Positions 8,447-17,759 are shown, numbered from the stretch's first letter. The stretch: 64,000 bases of DNA from Sinomonas terrae (GCF_022539255.1 NZ_JAKZBV010000001.1:2542001-2606000); one strand, 5' to 3'. Notes: a model not told the origin generated them from the letters alone. Translations and numbers: made by a program.

Positions 8447-9171
8447 GACCCCTCCATCCTCGAGATGCGGCCGTGCACGAGCGCACGGTGGAGCGTGAGG
8501 CACAGGTCGCTGATCTCCCGCGCCGCTTCTGCCGTCCGTGCCCGGGCCGCCTCGTCCCTGCGCGACGCGATGGGTGCCACGGCTCGCTCGACAAGCCCGA
8601 ACTCGCGTTCGGCGGCGGCGCGAAACGGGCCTAGATGGCGCGGCTCGATCCCATGCGATTCGAGTTGCACGCACGCCCTCGCGACTTGGAGGGCATGTTC
8701 GTCGTACCGGCCGTCTTCCTCGGAAATGAGGCCGTAGCTTCTGAGGGACTCCACAAGCGACGCACTCGCCCCGGACTCTGCACGCAGCTGTTCCTCGGAC
8801 AGTTCCCGCGCCCTCGTTGTGCGAAGCTCTGCCGCGACGTCGTCGCTCACGGCGCGGGGAGCGAGCGTCAAGCCGCCCGGGAGACTCTCGGGACGCTCTC
8901 CGCGGTCAATGGCATCGAGATAGTCCTTGATCACCTTCAGCGGGAGGTACTGGTCCCGCTGAAGGGCGAGCACGAACCGCAGGCGCTCAACGTCCCGCTC
9001 GCCGTACTGCCGATAGCCGGCAGGCGTCCGCTGGGGAGAAATGAGGCCCTTCTCTTCCAGGAAGCGGATCTTCGAAGCCGTCATGCTCGGGAACTCCTCG
9101 GCCAGGGCAGCCAGAACTTCACCGATATTGAGGCTCGAAGCCCCCCTGCGCTCCGAATGAGCCAGTGCCAT
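8443..9171 (-). CDS. ftsR: MerR-family regulator FtsR
   Basis: 242 residues. N-terminal winged helix: SLNIGEVLAALAEEFPSMTASKIRFLEEKGLISPQRTPAGYRQYGERDVERLRFVLALQ, then a long C-terminal helical region. By position between garA/odhI and the DUF151 gene it is the orthologue of FtsR, which in C. glutamicum activates ftsZ and other division genes. Start ATG at 9171 with AGGGGG upstream, 9 bp after the FHA gene. Assignment rests on conserved gene order plus family. Confidence 0.88.
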   Translation of the reverse strand: MALAHSERRGASSLNIGEVLAALAEEFPSMTASKIRFLEEKGLISPQRTPAGYRQYGERDVERLRFVLALQRDQYLPLKVIKDYLDAIDRGERPESLPGGLTLAPRAVSDDVAAELRTTRARELSEEQLRAESGASASLVESLRSYGLISEEDGRYDEHALQVARACVQLESHGIEPRHLGPFRAAAEREFGLVERAVAPIASRRDEAARARTAEAAREISDLCLTLHRALVHGRISRMEGS

Positions 9172-9180
9172 GCGCGCCCC

Positions 9181-9672
9181 CTAGGCGGAGTGCCTCACCG
9201 TGCTCGTCGCGGGGCTCTGGTAGTACGTGAGCCGGAATTTGCCGATCTGCACTTCAGCCCCGGTCCGCAGCACCACGCGGTCCACACGGTCGTGGTTAAC
9301 GTAGGTGCCGTTGAGGCTCCCGGCGTCGACGACCTCGAAGGCGCCGCTCGGCGTGCGGCGGAATTCGGCGTGCCGCCGCGAGACCGTGACGTCGTCGAGG
9401 AAGATGTCAGCATTCGGGTGCCGTCCGACGGTCGTGGCGTCCGAGTCGAGAAGGAACCGCGCCCCCGAGTTCGGCCCCGAGTGGGCGATGAGCAGGGCTG
9501 ACCCGAACGGCAGCGCATCGATGGCCACCTCCTCCTCGGGCGTCAGCTGACGCGGCCGATGGGGCTCCTTGCCGATCGGCGGGAGATGGATCGACGTCGT
9601 TTCAGACGCAGTGATGTCGCGCTCCGTGGCCTCTCCTGCGTCTAGACCACGACGCTCCTCGCTGCCCATCAT
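9181..9672 (-). CDS. garA: FHA-domain protein, GarA/OdhI type
   Basis: 163 residues. The N-terminal tail holds a conserved ETTS (24-27), the threonine pair phosphorylated by PknA/B/G-type kinases in GarA and OdhI. The FHA domain (about 55-155) has the phosphothreonine-binding landmarks TTVGRHPNADI, VSRRHAEF and GSLNGTYVN. In relatives the unphosphorylated form inhibits 2-oxoglutarate dehydrogenase and glutamate dehydrogenase, and phosphorylation locks the tail onto its own FHA domain. Two adjacent ATG codons (9672, 9669) are possible; the second has better spacing from GGAGG. It sits between gcvH and ftsR. Confidence 0.92.
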   Translation of the reverse strand: MMGSEERRGLDAGEATERDITASETTSIHLPPIGKEPHRPRQLTPEEEVAIDALPFGSALLIAHSGPNSGARFLLDSDATTVGRHPNADIFLDDVTVSRRHAEFRRTPSGAFEVVDAGSLNGTYVNHDRVDRVVLRTGAEVQIGKFRLTYYQSPATSTVRHSA

Positions 9673-9700
9673 TCCTCCTCTTCGGTGTATCCCCAGATGT

Positions 9701-10087
9701 CTACCCTACCTGCTGTTCGTACTGCGATGCACTGAGCAGATCGTCGACCTCGGCGGTGTCCTTGAGCTTGACGTCGATGAGCCAGCCTTCACCGTAAGGA
9801 TCGCTGTTCACGAGGGCGGGATCGCCGTCGAGCGCTTCATTGCGGCCCACAACGGTGCCGCTCACGGGAGCGTAGATGTCGCTCACGCTCTTGGTCGACT
9901 CGACCTCCCCGACGACGGCGTTGGCGCTCACCTCGGTGCCGACCTCCGGCATCTGAACGTAGACGACGTCGCCGAGGGCGTCCTGGGCGAAGTCAGTGAT
10001 GCCGACGCGCACCACGCCGTCGCCATTCGCGGCCGAAACCCACTCGTGCTCGGCAGTGTAGGCGAGGTCGCCTGGGACATTGCTCAT
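9701..10087 (-). CDS. gcvH: glycine cleavage system H protein
   Basis: 128 residues, the standard length for the lipoyl carrier that shuttles the aminomethyl group of glycine between the P, T and L proteins. The segment VGEVESTKSVSDIYAPVSG contains the lipoylated Lys. Start is the ATG at 10087 with GAAAGG upstream; an in-frame extension further upstream is not family-like. No gcvP or gcvT nearby, as usual in this actinobacterial block. Confidence 0.96.
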   Translation of the reverse strand: MSNVPGDLAYTAEHEWVSAANGDGVVRVGITDFAQDALGDVVYVQMPEVGTEVSANAVVGEVESTKSVSDIYAPVSGTVVGRNEALDGDPALVNSDPYGEGWLIDVKLKDTAEVDDLLSASQYEQQVG

Positions 10088-10230
10088 GGTGCGCCTTTCG
10101 TCGAACTGGTGCCCCTCGGAATCCCGCAGGGCCGTATCCGCTGAAAGTATAGGCATAACGAAACTCCTGCTCAGGGAGCGGTTTTCTGGCACGATGATGG
10201 ATCAGGTGGCCAGCGACGAAAGGCAGTGCC

Positions 10231-11148
10231 ATGCCGGAGCTCCCCGAAGTCACAGCACTCGCGGCCTACCTCGACCGTCGCCTTCGAGGGGCGCGGATCG
10301 AGAGAGCCGTCTTCCCATCGATCCACGCCCTCAAGACCGCCGATCCCCCGTTCTCCGCACTCGTGGGACGGCGGGTCGACTCGGTGGGACGCCGGGGCAA
10401 GTTCATCGTCATCATTACCGTGCCCGACGGCGCAATGGGCGAGGACGGCGCAAGGTCGGACGACGGCGCTGGCCGGATCGCCGTCGTCGTCCACCTCGCG
10501 CTCGGGGGCTGGGTGCGGATCTACGACCAACTGCCCGAACCCAGGCCTCCGCGCGGCAAGGGCTACGTGGCAGCACGCTTCGGCTTTGAACGCGACGGCG
10601 AGGTGACGGGCATCGACCTCACGGAGGCGGGGACCTGGAAGCGCCTCTCAGTGTTCATTGTGCGGCGGCTCGAGGACGTCCCCGCGATCGCGGACCTCGG
10701 ACCCGAGCCGCTCGAACCAGGATTCACCCTCGAGACATTCCGCGGCCTCCTCAATCACCGTCAGCAGATCAAGGGCCTCCTGCGGAACCAGAAGATCATC
10801 GCCGGAATTGGGAACGCCTACAGCGACGAGATCCTGCACGCCGCGAAGCTCTCACCTTTCGCGATTGCCTCGACGCTCTCCGATGACGAGACCGAACGGC
10901 TGTACGAATCACTGCGGAGCATTCTGCAGGAGGCCCTGGAAGACGATCTCGGCCACGAGCCGGACGAACTCAAGGACGAGAAGCGACGCAGCATGCGCGT
11001 CCACCGGCGGACGGGAGAGGCATGTCCCGTCTGCGGCGACACCATCCGTGAAGTCACATTCTCGGACAGTGCCCTCCAGTACTGCCCGACTTGCCAGACC
11101 GATGGGAAGATCCTCGCGGATCGGACCACCTCGAAGTTCCTGAAGTAG
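10231..11148 (+). CDS. Fpg/Nei-family DNA glycosylase
   Basis: 305 residues. Base-excision repair glycosylase/AP lyase. It begins MPELPEVTALAAYLDRRL, so the catalytic N-terminal proline and Glu of the PELPE motif are in place after Met removal. The H2TH region contains LLRNQKIIAGIGNAYSDEIL, and a C-terminal zinc finger has two CxxC pairs (CPVCGD...YCPTCQTDGK). Divergent from gcvH and ending 3 bp before the convergent hydrolase gene. Whether it prefers oxidised purines (Fpg) or pyrimidines (Nei) cannot be settled by eye. Confidence 0.93.
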   Translation: MPELPEVTALAAYLDRRLRGARIERAVFPSIHALKTADPPFSALVGRRVDSVGRRGKFIVIITVPDGAMGEDGARSDDGAGRIAVVVHLALGGWVRIYDQLPEPRPPRGKGYVAARFGFERDGEVTGIDLTEAGTWKRLSVFIVRRLEDVPAIADLGPEPLEPGFTLETFRGLLNHRQQIKGLLRNQKIIAGIGNAYSDEILHAAKLSPFAIASTLSDDETERLYESLRSILQEALEDDLGHEPDELKDEKRRSMRVHRRTGEACPVCGDTIREVTFSDSALQYCPTCQTDGKILADRTTSKFLK

Positions 11149-11151
11149 GCC

Positions 11152-11727
11152 TCAGACCGTATCCATAAGCGTGAGCGCCCGCTCGAGCAGCAACTCCGCC
11201 GAGGCCGAGTCGTAGCCCGGCTGGCTCGAGTCGGCGAAGAAGTGCTCCCCGCCTTCGTAGAGGAACAGGTCGGCATCCGGCGTCATCGCGATGAGCTCGC
11301 GTGCGGCGGCAAGGTCGCCGTCGGGAGCGAAATAGGGGTCAGCGTCCTTGCCGTGGATCTGGACCGGGATGCCGGGAGGCCACGTCGTGCCGAACTGCGC
11401 GACCGGAACACATGCGGCAATCAAGAGGGCAGCCCGCGCTCCTGCCCGGGTCTGGGCGAGCTGCTGGGCCGGCAGGACTCCGAGCGAGTACCCCACGTAG
11501 ACGAGTCCCGGAGCGAGATCTTCGACCGCGCGTGCTCCCCGCGAAAGGATCTCGCCAAAGCCGAGCTCCTCGGCGTGGGCGACCCCGTCGTCCACGTTGT
11601 CAAACGTCTTGCCGTCGAAGAGGTCCGGGGTGTGGACGACATGCCCGGCATGCCGGAGCTCCTCGGCAAAGTCGAGGAGCCCCGCAGTGAGCCCTAGGGC
11701 GTGATGGAAGAGGATTGCTTCTGCCAC
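11152..11727 (-). CDS. dienelactone hydrolase-family alpha/beta hydrolase
   Basis: 191 residues, a compact single-domain alpha/beta hydrolase. Nucleophile elbow VGYSLGVL (Ser rather than the Cys of classical dienelactone hydrolase), acid in HGKDADPYF, and histidine in GGEHFFAD give a complete triad in the expected order. Substrate is unknown. It abuts the stop of the glycosylase gene on the other strand; upstream is the MFS gene on the same strand with a 37-bp gap, so the two may be co-transcribed. Confidence 0.88.
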   Translation of the reverse strand: MAEAILFHHALGLTAGLLDFAEELRHAGHVVHTPDLFDGKTFDNVDDGVAHAEELGFGEILSRGARAVEDLAPGLVYVGYSLGVLPAQQLAQTRAGARAALLIAACVPVAQFGTTWPPGIPVQIHGKDADPYFAPDGDLAAARELIAMTPDADLFLYEGGEHFFADSSQPGYDSASAELLLERALTLMDTV

Positions 11728-11764
11728 GCCTACGGGCCCTGCCGTTCGTTCACGCGCCGTTGGC

Positions 11765-13186
11765 TCATGCGCGGCCCGCCTCCGTCGTCGTCCGTTCCTC
11801 CTGGTCCACGTAGCCGTAGAGCTCGGGGAGGATCAGCCACGCTGACAGGAAGCCAATGAGCGAGAGGACCGAGACGGCCAACGTTGCGCCGACCTTGCCC
11901 CACGAGACGGTCATGACCGGGAAGATGAAGGCGCCGAAGAACGAGGCCGCCTTCACGAACACATAGCCGAAGCCTGAGGCTGTGGCCCGGAACCGGGCTG
12001 GGGCGACCATCGAGGTGATCGTCATGCCGTTCGAGGCGTCCCAGTAGTGGCCCCACATGAGGACGCATGCGCCAATGACGATGAGCCACTTGATGTTCCC
12101 TCCAAGGGCGAACGCTCCGACGAGCAGGCCGACGAACGCGAGGCCGAACCCCCACATTGCGACGCCCTTGTGGCCAATCCTGCCGATCATGATCGGGGCA
12201 ACGAAGCCCGAGATGGTCGCGAGGACGTAGATCGCAGCCGTGACGAGGTTCGTGCCCGTGATGTTCGAGCTGCCACCACTGCTGGTGACGCCAACGCCGG
12301 CGGTGACGAGGATGACCGGGAGGTAGAACCCGAACGCGGTGAACTCGGCACCCTGGCAGGCGTTGGAGATCCAGCCGAAGATCGTGGCCCGACGCTTGAT
12401 CCGGTCGGCCCAGATAACCCTGAGGAAGTCGCGCACCTTCGGCTTCTCGATCTCGACGTCCTCGTTCGGCAGCATATCGAGCGGGTCATTGAAGAGTCGC
12501 TGGGAGACTTCCTTGGCCTTGACGAACTGCCCTCTGTGGATGAGCGACATAGGAGTCTCAGGCAGGTTGAGGCGCGCAAGCAGCAGGATCAGGGCCGGAA
12601 TCGCACCGATCGCGAGGGCGACGCGCCACAGGATGTGGTGGTCCATGCCAGTCGCATACATGATCGTGATGACCACGATGGAGAAGACCTCGCCGAGGCC
12701 GAACATGAACTGCCAGCGGCTGCCCATGACCTCACGGGCTCCCTTGGACATCGACTCCATGATGTAGGCGTAGCCGTTGGAGATGTCGCTGCCGAGCGGA
12801 ATGCCGATGAGGAACCGGACGACGATGAGGTCCCACACTCCGACCGAGAAGCCCTGGACGATGGCGAGGACGATGAAGAGCACCATCGTCAGAATGAAGA
12901 CCGCCTTGCGGCCCAGCTTGTCAGCGACGAAGCCGCCAATGAGCGCACCGATGAGGGCACCGCCCTGAACACCGGCCGTGACGAGACCCAGCTGGAAGGC
13001 GTTCGGGTGGTACTCGGCACTGATGAAGACGAGGACGAAGGAGATCGCATACAGATCCCACGCCTCGATCAAGATGGTTGCGATCATCATCCAGCCGCCC
13101 CGGAAGCTGGACACCGTTCCTTGCTTGTTCAGGAGGGTTTGGGTCGCATCGTCGGACAGCCGACGGATAGTCGCTTGGTCCATCAT
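11765..13186 (-). CDS. MFS transporter (sugar/phosphate-porter type)
   Basis: 473 residues with about twelve membrane segments. The signature loop GGFVADKLGRKAVF between helices 2 and 3 is the MFS G-x3-D-x-L-GRK motif, and RFLIGIPLGSDISNGYAY and LNLPETP mark the sugar-porter-like family. The first helix pair (SSFRGGWMMIATILIEAWDLYAISFVLVFIS) also resembles proton-linked phosphate carriers of the Pho84 type. Substrate is uncertain. Starts at the ATG at 13186. Confidence 0.85.
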   Translation of the reverse strand: MMDQATIRRLSDDATQTLLNKQGTVSSFRGGWMMIATILIEAWDLYAISFVLVFISAEYHPNAFQLGLVTAGVQGGALIGALIGGFVADKLGRKAVFILTMVLFIVLAIVQGFSVGVWDLIVVRFLIGIPLGSDISNGYAYIMESMSKGAREVMGSRWQFMFGLGEVFSIVVITIMYATGMDHHILWRVALAIGAIPALILLLARLNLPETPMSLIHRGQFVKAKEVSQRLFNDPLDMLPNEDVEIEKPKVRDFLRVIWADRIKRRATIFGWISNACQGAEFTAFGFYLPVILVTAGVGVTSSGGSSNITGTNLVTAAIYVLATISGFVAPIMIGRIGHKGVAMWGFGLAFVGLLVGAFALGGNIKWLIVIGACVLMWGHYWDASNGMTITSMVAPARFRATASGFGYVFVKAASFFGAFIFPVMTVSWGKVGATLAVSVLSLIGFLSAWLILPELYGYVDQEERTTTEAGRA

Positions 13187-13313
13187 CGCCCCTCGCGTCG
13201 TGGACCCCGTGAGCGCTCACAAGGCCCCTCTACCCCGGAAGACCGGGCACAACCGCTCTCTACCCAGTAACCCCGTCCTCGAACCAGTTCAACGTCGCTC
13301 CAGTCAGACGCCG

Positions 13314-14366
13314 TCAGGCTCGCGCGGGATATCCCTCCACAGGCCCGTCGGTGTTCGGCTTCCAGCCGAGGGCGGGCGCGACGTGCTCCGCGAAGGTCTC
13401 CAGAATGTGGAGGTTGTATTCGACTCCGAGCTGGTTGGGGATCGTCAGCATCACCGTGTCTGCCGCGGCGACTGCGCTGTCCTTCAAGAGCTCCTCTACC
13501 AACTCGTCGGGCTCCCCCGCGTACGTCTTGCCGAACGTTGAGCGGAAGCCGTCGATGATGCCGACCTGATCACCGTCCGGACGAGATCCGAAGTACATAG
13601 CGTCACGGGAGCTGACGATCGGGAAGACGCTCCGGCTCACCGAGACCCTGGGACTGCCGGTGTGGCCCGCGGCAAGGTACGCGGCACGATAGCGGTCGAT
13701 CTGCTGACGTTGGAGCTCGTGGAACGGGACACCCGCGTCCTCGGTGAGCAGCGTGGAACTCATGAGGTTGAGGCCGAGCTTCCCGGCCCATTCGGCGGTG
13801 TCCCGGGTGCCACTCCCCCACCAGATCCGCTCGCGCAGGCCCGGTGATCGCGGCTCCACCGGCAGGCGGGTGCCGTGCGGGAACTGGTGAGGGTCGCCGT
13901 CGGCCACGCCCTCCCCGTCGATGGCGCGCAGGAACAGCGCGAACTTCTCGCGGGCCATGTCCGCGCCGCGGGGGTCGGCTGAACCGGTGTAGCCGAACGC
14001 CTCGTAGCCACGAACGGCGGGCTCGGGTGAACCTCGGCTGATGCCGAGGGCGATTCGGTTGCCGGCGATGATGTCGAGGGCTGCCGCCTCCTCGGCGAGG
14101 TACAGCGGGTTCTCATAGCGCATATCGATGACGCCCGTGCCCACTTCGATCCGCTGCGTCCGCGCGGCCATGGCCGTGAGCAGCGGAATGGGCGAGGCCT
14201 GCTGGGGCGCGAAGTGGTGCACGCGCACGTAGGCGCCGTTGACTCCGAGTTCGTCCGCCCCGACGGCGAGGTCGACCGTCTGCAGGATCATGTCCTTCGC
14301 GGACTGCGTCTGGGAGCCCCGGAAGGGTGCGTAGTGCCCGAATGAGAGGAATCCGAAAGCCTTCAC
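13314..14366 (-). CDS. LLM-class flavin-dependent oxidoreductase
   Basis: 350 residues from the GTG at 14366 (an upstream in-frame start adds 15 residues that do not match the family). Luciferase-like TIM barrel: KAFGFLSFGHYAPFRG, AYVRVHHFAPQQASPIPLLTAMAARTQRIEVGTGVIDMRYENPLYLAEEAAALDIIAGNRIALGISRGSPEPAVRGYEAFGY. These enzymes use reduced flavin and oxygen on varied substrates; the specific one is unknown. It lies just downstream of the sugar ABC operon on the same strand (gap about 100 bp), so read-through is possible. Confidence 0.9.
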   Translation of the reverse strand: MKAFGFLSFGHYAPFRGSQTQSAKDMILQTVDLAVGADELGVNGAYVRVHHFAPQQASPIPLLTAMAARTQRIEVGTGVIDMRYENPLYLAEEAAALDIIAGNRIALGISRGSPEPAVRGYEAFGYTGSADPRGADMAREKFALFLRAIDGEGVADGDPHQFPHGTRLPVEPRSPGLRERIWWGSGTRDTAEWAGKLGLNLMSSTLLTEDAGVPFHELQRQQIDRYRAAYLAAGHTGSPRVSVSRSVFPIVSSRDAMYFGSRPDGDQVGIIDGFRSTFGKTYAGEPDELVEELLKDSAVAAADTVMLTIPNQLGVEYNLHILETFAEHVAPALGWKPNTDGPVEGYPARA

Positions 14367-14467
14367 AACAGCGCCTAACTCCGCGAGAGGCGAGCACATT
14401 CCCGCCAGCACCCACCACCCGACGGACTAGCCCGCCGACACAACTAGCTCCGGCGGCGCCAGGCAGG

Positions 14468-15370
14468 TCATTTGATGCTGCCTTGGGCGAGACCAGCGAT
14501 GATGTGCCGCTGGAGGATCAGGAATATGACGATGATCGGGAGGATCGTCACGACTGAGACGGCCAGGATCTGATTGAACGGTATGGCCTGCTGGCTGGCG
14601 AACCGAGCGATGGCCACCGGCAGTGTCTGGACGGACTCGTCTTGGGCGACGATGAGCGGCCAGAGGAAGTCGTTCCAGCGCCAGATCACGGAGAAGATCG
14701 CGACCACCGCCAATGCTGGGCGGCTGAGCGGAAGGATGATCCGCAGGAAGATCTTGAACTCCCCCGCGCCGTCGATGCGCGCAGCCTCGATCATCTCGTC
14801 TGGCAAGGTCAGCATGTACTGACGCAAGAGGAACACCCCTGTCGGCGTCGCGGCCGGCGGGATGATCAATCCCCAGAGCGAGTTGACCATGCCGAATGAG
14901 GCAATGACCTGGTAGACGGGCAGCAGGATCACCTGAAGCGGGATCATGATCGTCGAAAGGGTGATGAGGAAGAGCACCGTACGGCCGCGGAAGTTGTACT
15001 TGGACAGGGCGTAGGCCGCCATCGAATTGATGATGAGGGTGAGCACGGTCGCCGAGGCCGTGACGATGACGCTGTTCGTGAGGAAGTGCACGAAGTCGAA
15101 CGCCTGCAACCCGCTGGTGTAGTTGTCCGTTGTGGGGTGGTTGGGCCAGAGCGTAGGCGGGGTCTGAGCAAGCTCCGCTTGCGTTTTGAAGGAGGACATC
15201 GCCGCCCACAAGACCGGGGTGACTACAAGGATGGCTCCGGCGATGAGCAGGGCCGTGCGGACGACGGCGCCGGTGCTGGGTGCGCGGCCACCCGTCGACG
15301 TCCATTTGGGCTGCTGGGGGTTGGCCGAACCGGACCGGCGGGCGGTCGGCGCGGGGGCTTGTGTGCTCAT
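14468..15370 (-). CDS. carbohydrate ABC transporter permease (MalG type)
   Basis: 300 residues with six predicted membrane helices; the conserved EAA loop reads EAARIDGAGEFKIFLRIILPLSRPALAVVAIF. This type forms a heterodimer with the MalF-type permease encoded just upstream, with which it overlaps by 4 bp (ATGA), implying coupled translation. N-terminal 40 residues are Pro/Ala/Arg-rich and cytoplasmic. No ATP-binding subunit is encoded here, as is common in actinobacteria, where a shared MsiK-type ATPase serves several sugar importers (family knowledge). Confidence 0.95.
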   Translation of the reverse strand: MSTQAPAPTARRSGSANPQQPKWTSTGGRAPSTGAVVRTALLIAGAILVVTPVLWAAMSSFKTQAELAQTPPTLWPNHPTTDNYTSGLQAFDFVHFLTNSVIVTASATVLTLIINSMAAYALSKYNFRGRTVLFLITLSTIMIPLQVILLPVYQVIASFGMVNSLWGLIIPPAATPTGVFLLRQYMLTLPDEMIEAARIDGAGEFKIFLRIILPLSRPALAVVAIFSVIWRWNDFLWPLIVAQDESVQTLPVAIARFASQQAIPFNQILAVSVVTILPIIVIFLILQRHIIAGLAQGSIK

Positions 15371-16278
15371 ATCGACTCACTCCGTCGGCCAATGGCGTAA
15401 TTGACGAAGGTCACGGCAAAGACCACGACGAAGAGGATCACCGCGGCCGCGCTGGCGAGACCGTACTGGATGGGGTAGCTGAAGGCATTCTCGTAGATGT
15501 ACTGGATGATCAGCGTCGTGGCCCCCACGGGTCCCCCGCCGGTCAGGGTGTACACGAAGTCGAAGGCTTGAAAGCCTGCGATGGTGGCCAAGATGATAAC
15601 CACCATGAGCGTCGGGCGCAGGAGGGGAAGGGTGATGAGACGCACCGACTGCCACACACCCGCGCCGTCCATTCTGGCCGCCTCATACAGCGACGTATCG
15701 ATGGACTGCAGGCCTGAGATCAGGATCATGGCGTAGAAGCCGAGGTGGATCCATGTCCCCACGAGGATGACCGATATGAGGGAGAGGCTGGAGTCCACTA
15801 GCCATCCCGGTGAGCCCAGGCCGATTGCGGACAGGACCTGATTGACGAGGCCCGTGGTGCGATCGAGTGCAGCCTTCCAGATGATGCCCACGACGACCGG
15901 CGAGATGAGGACCGGCAGGAAGTAGGCGGCGCTGAGGGCCCCTCGGCCGCGCCGCTGGCTATTGAGCATGAGGGCGAGGGCTGTGCCGAGCACCGTGGAG
16001 AGCACAACGAATCCAAGCGTGAAGAGAACGGTGTGCTGGACCACACCCCAGAACTGGGAGTCGCTGAGGATGTTGGTGTAGTTGCCAGTCCCAACGGGGC
16101 GATATGTCCTTCCGTTGCTGCTGTCGTAGAAGCTCAGGTTGAAGCCGTTGAACGCGGGCCAGATTGTGAAGACCGCGAAGATCAACATGTTGGGCAGGAC
16201 GAAAAGGTAGGGCGCAAGGTTCTTGCCCCTCATCCACCCCCGGACCCCCCGAGCTCGGGCGGGAGCCAGGACGCTCAT
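15367..16278 (-). CDS. sugar ABC transporter permease (MalF type)
   Basis: 303 residues, six membrane helices starting with LAPYLFVLPNMLIFAVFTIWPAFNGFNLSF; EAA loop EAARMDGAGVWQSVRLITLPLLRPTLMVVIIL. Partner of the MalG-type permease. Overlaps the gene for the binding protein by 4 bp (16275-16278) and the next permease by 4 bp, so all three are one translationally coupled unit. Confidence 0.95.
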   Translation of the reverse strand: MSVLAPARARGVRGWMRGKNLAPYLFVLPNMLIFAVFTIWPAFNGFNLSFYDSSNGRTYRPVGTGNYTNILSDSQFWGVVQHTVLFTLGFVVLSTVLGTALALMLNSQRRGRGALSAAYFLPVLISPVVVGIIWKAALDRTTGLVNQVLSAIGLGSPGWLVDSSLSLISVILVGTWIHLGFYAMILISGLQSIDTSLYEAARMDGAGVWQSVRLITLPLLRPTLMVVIILATIAGFQAFDFVYTLTGGGPVGATTLIIQYIYENAFSYPIQYGLASAAAVILFVVVFAVTFVNYAIGRRSESI

Positions 16279-17576
16279 GAGCCTGCCGCCTTGATGGCCT
16301 TGTCAATAGCGGTCGAGATGTTCTCGACGGCGGTCCGAACGTCCTGCTGGCCCGCAACGACCTTGTCTGTCTCGTTGATCAGTGCGGTTGCCGAGGCGGT
16401 GAAGGCAGGGCTGTTCGCATCCGTCCAGGTGTCGGACGGTGTCGCGTTGATCTGCGAGAGGAAACTGCTCATGTCGCTTTGGCGATTGGCGTACTCGACT
16501 CCGGAGTCGGTCAGGTCTTTGCGCGTGGGAAGCCAATACGCGGTCTTGTCGACCTCGCGCTGGTTCTCAGATCGATTCATCCACTGGACGAACGCAGCGG
16601 CGAGGGCTGGGTTCTTGCTGTCCTTGAAGGCAATCATGAACTTGCCGCCGGGGAACCCGCCGCAGCGCTCCTGGCAGGGGTTCGGCACGGCCGCCCAGTT
16701 GAACGTGGCGCTCTTGGCAAATGCGCCCACCTGCCACGGACCCGACAGGTACACGGGAACCTGCCCGGCCAGGAAGATCTCGTTGGCGCCCGTGTACTTG
16801 CTGCCCGAGCCCAGCCAGAAGTCCTTCGGGGAGACGTTGCTTTTCACGAGGTCGGTGAAGAAGGTGAGGGCCTTGGCAGCCTTGTCCTTGTCGAGGGCGT
16901 TCTTGCCGTCGGGTCCGATCATCACGGTGCCGAATTGGCTCAAGACCGTGCTCAACCGGTTGCCCGACTTGTCAATGGCGAATGCGTAGGGCATGTTGTT
17001 GGCGGCGGCCACCTTCTTGGCGTCGGCGACCAGCTCGTCCCAGGTCCATTTGGCGGGCACGGGGACACCCGCCTTTTTGAACGCGTCGACGTTGATCATT
17101 GGCCCGTTGATAGTGACGTCGCTCGGGACGGCAAGCATGTGGCCCGCGCTGTCCATAGCCGTGGCGGCGGCTCCGGAAGCGAACTCGGACGGATAGCTGC
17201 TGCCGAAGTACTGCTTGAAGTCGACTTCCTTGTCGGCGTACGGGTGCCAGTCGGTAACGCGCGCGACTTCGGGGGCGTTGCCCGCGGAAAGTCGTGCCTG
17301 AAGCGACGTCGCCAGGTTGGCGAACGGCACGATCTGCAGGTTCACCTTCGCGCCGGTGGCCGCTTCGAACTTGGCGATCATGTCCTTCGTGGCCTGCTCG
17401 TCGGGGCCGTCTGTGAAGTACACGTACGTGAGCGTCTGACCCTTGAAGCTGTTGAAGTCGACGCTCGCCGGTGCACTCTGCGCGGCCTCCGACTGCGGTG
17501 AGCCAGGCGCGCACGCACTCAGGCTCGTCGCTAGAACCACCGCGCAAAGAGCGGCGATCTTGGTACGGAGTCTCAT
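16275..17576 (-). CDS. sugar ABC transporter substrate-binding lipoprotein
   Basis: 433 residues from the ATG at 17576 (GAGAGGTGG upstream). A signal peptide with lipobox (MRLRTKIAALCAVVLATSLSAC) predicts lipid anchoring at the membrane through Cys22. The mature part is a family 1 extracellular binding protein: TLTYVYFTDGPDEQATKDMIAKFEAATGAKVNLQIVPF, and later GGFPGGKFMIAFKDSKNPALAAAFVQWM. First gene of the import operon, divergent from two oxidoreductases and preceded by two operator candidates. The sugar is unknown. Confidence 0.94.
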   Translation of the reverse strand: MRLRTKIAALCAVVLATSLSACAPGSPQSEAAQSAPASVDFNSFKGQTLTYVYFTDGPDEQATKDMIAKFEAATGAKVNLQIVPFANLATSLQARLSAGNAPEVARVTDWHPYADKEVDFKQYFGSSYPSEFASGAAATAMDSAGHMLAVPSDVTINGPMINVDAFKKAGVPVPAKWTWDELVADAKKVAAANNMPYAFAIDKSGNRLSTVLSQFGTVMIGPDGKNALDKDKAAKALTFFTDLVKSNVSPKDFWLGSGSKYTGANEIFLAGQVPVYLSGPWQVGAFAKSATFNWAAVPNPCQERCGGFPGGKFMIAFKDSKNPALAAAFVQWMNRSENQREVDKTAYWLPTRKDLTDSGVEYANRQSDMSSFLSQINATPSDTWTDANSPAFTASATALINETDKVVAGQQDVRTAVENISTAIDKAIKAAGS

Positions 17577-17657
17577 GGGGTTCCACCTCTCTGGGGATGG
17601 CCTGCTGCGTTCCGTGAGCGCTAAGGCCGTATGGCGTGTGTCACAAGTCGCCAGCAT

Positions 17658-17671
17658 AGTGACCGATCACT
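17658..17671. promoter_or_regulatory. operator candidate O1 for the LacI regulator
   Basis: AGTGACCGATCACT is a 14-bp near-perfect palindrome with central CG, one mismatched pair. It lies 82 bp upstream of the binding-protein start. The same 13 bases recur 88 bp to the right. Size, central CG and two-fold symmetry match LacI-family operators, and a LacI-family gene closes this locus. Confidence 0.65.
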
Positions 17672-17745
17672 TTTTGGTCAATCACCCCAAACTTGCCGAA
17701 ATCACAGGCACTTGACTAACCGCAAGCGATGGTTGAAGTATTTGA

Positions 17746-17759
17746 AGTGACCGATCACC
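17746..17759. promoter_or_regulatory. operator candidate O2 for the LacI regulator
   Basis: AGTGACCGATCACC shares 13 of 14 bases with the copy at 17658. The two centres are 88 bp apart, compatible with DNA looping or with control of each divergent promoter. Upstream of the Gfo/Idh/MocA genes. Confidence 0.65.

Noticed and set aside
12047..13270. 407-codon plus-strand open frame, rich in Asp, Glu and Arg
   Set aside because: Antisense to the MFS transporter; composition mirrors membrane-helix codons.
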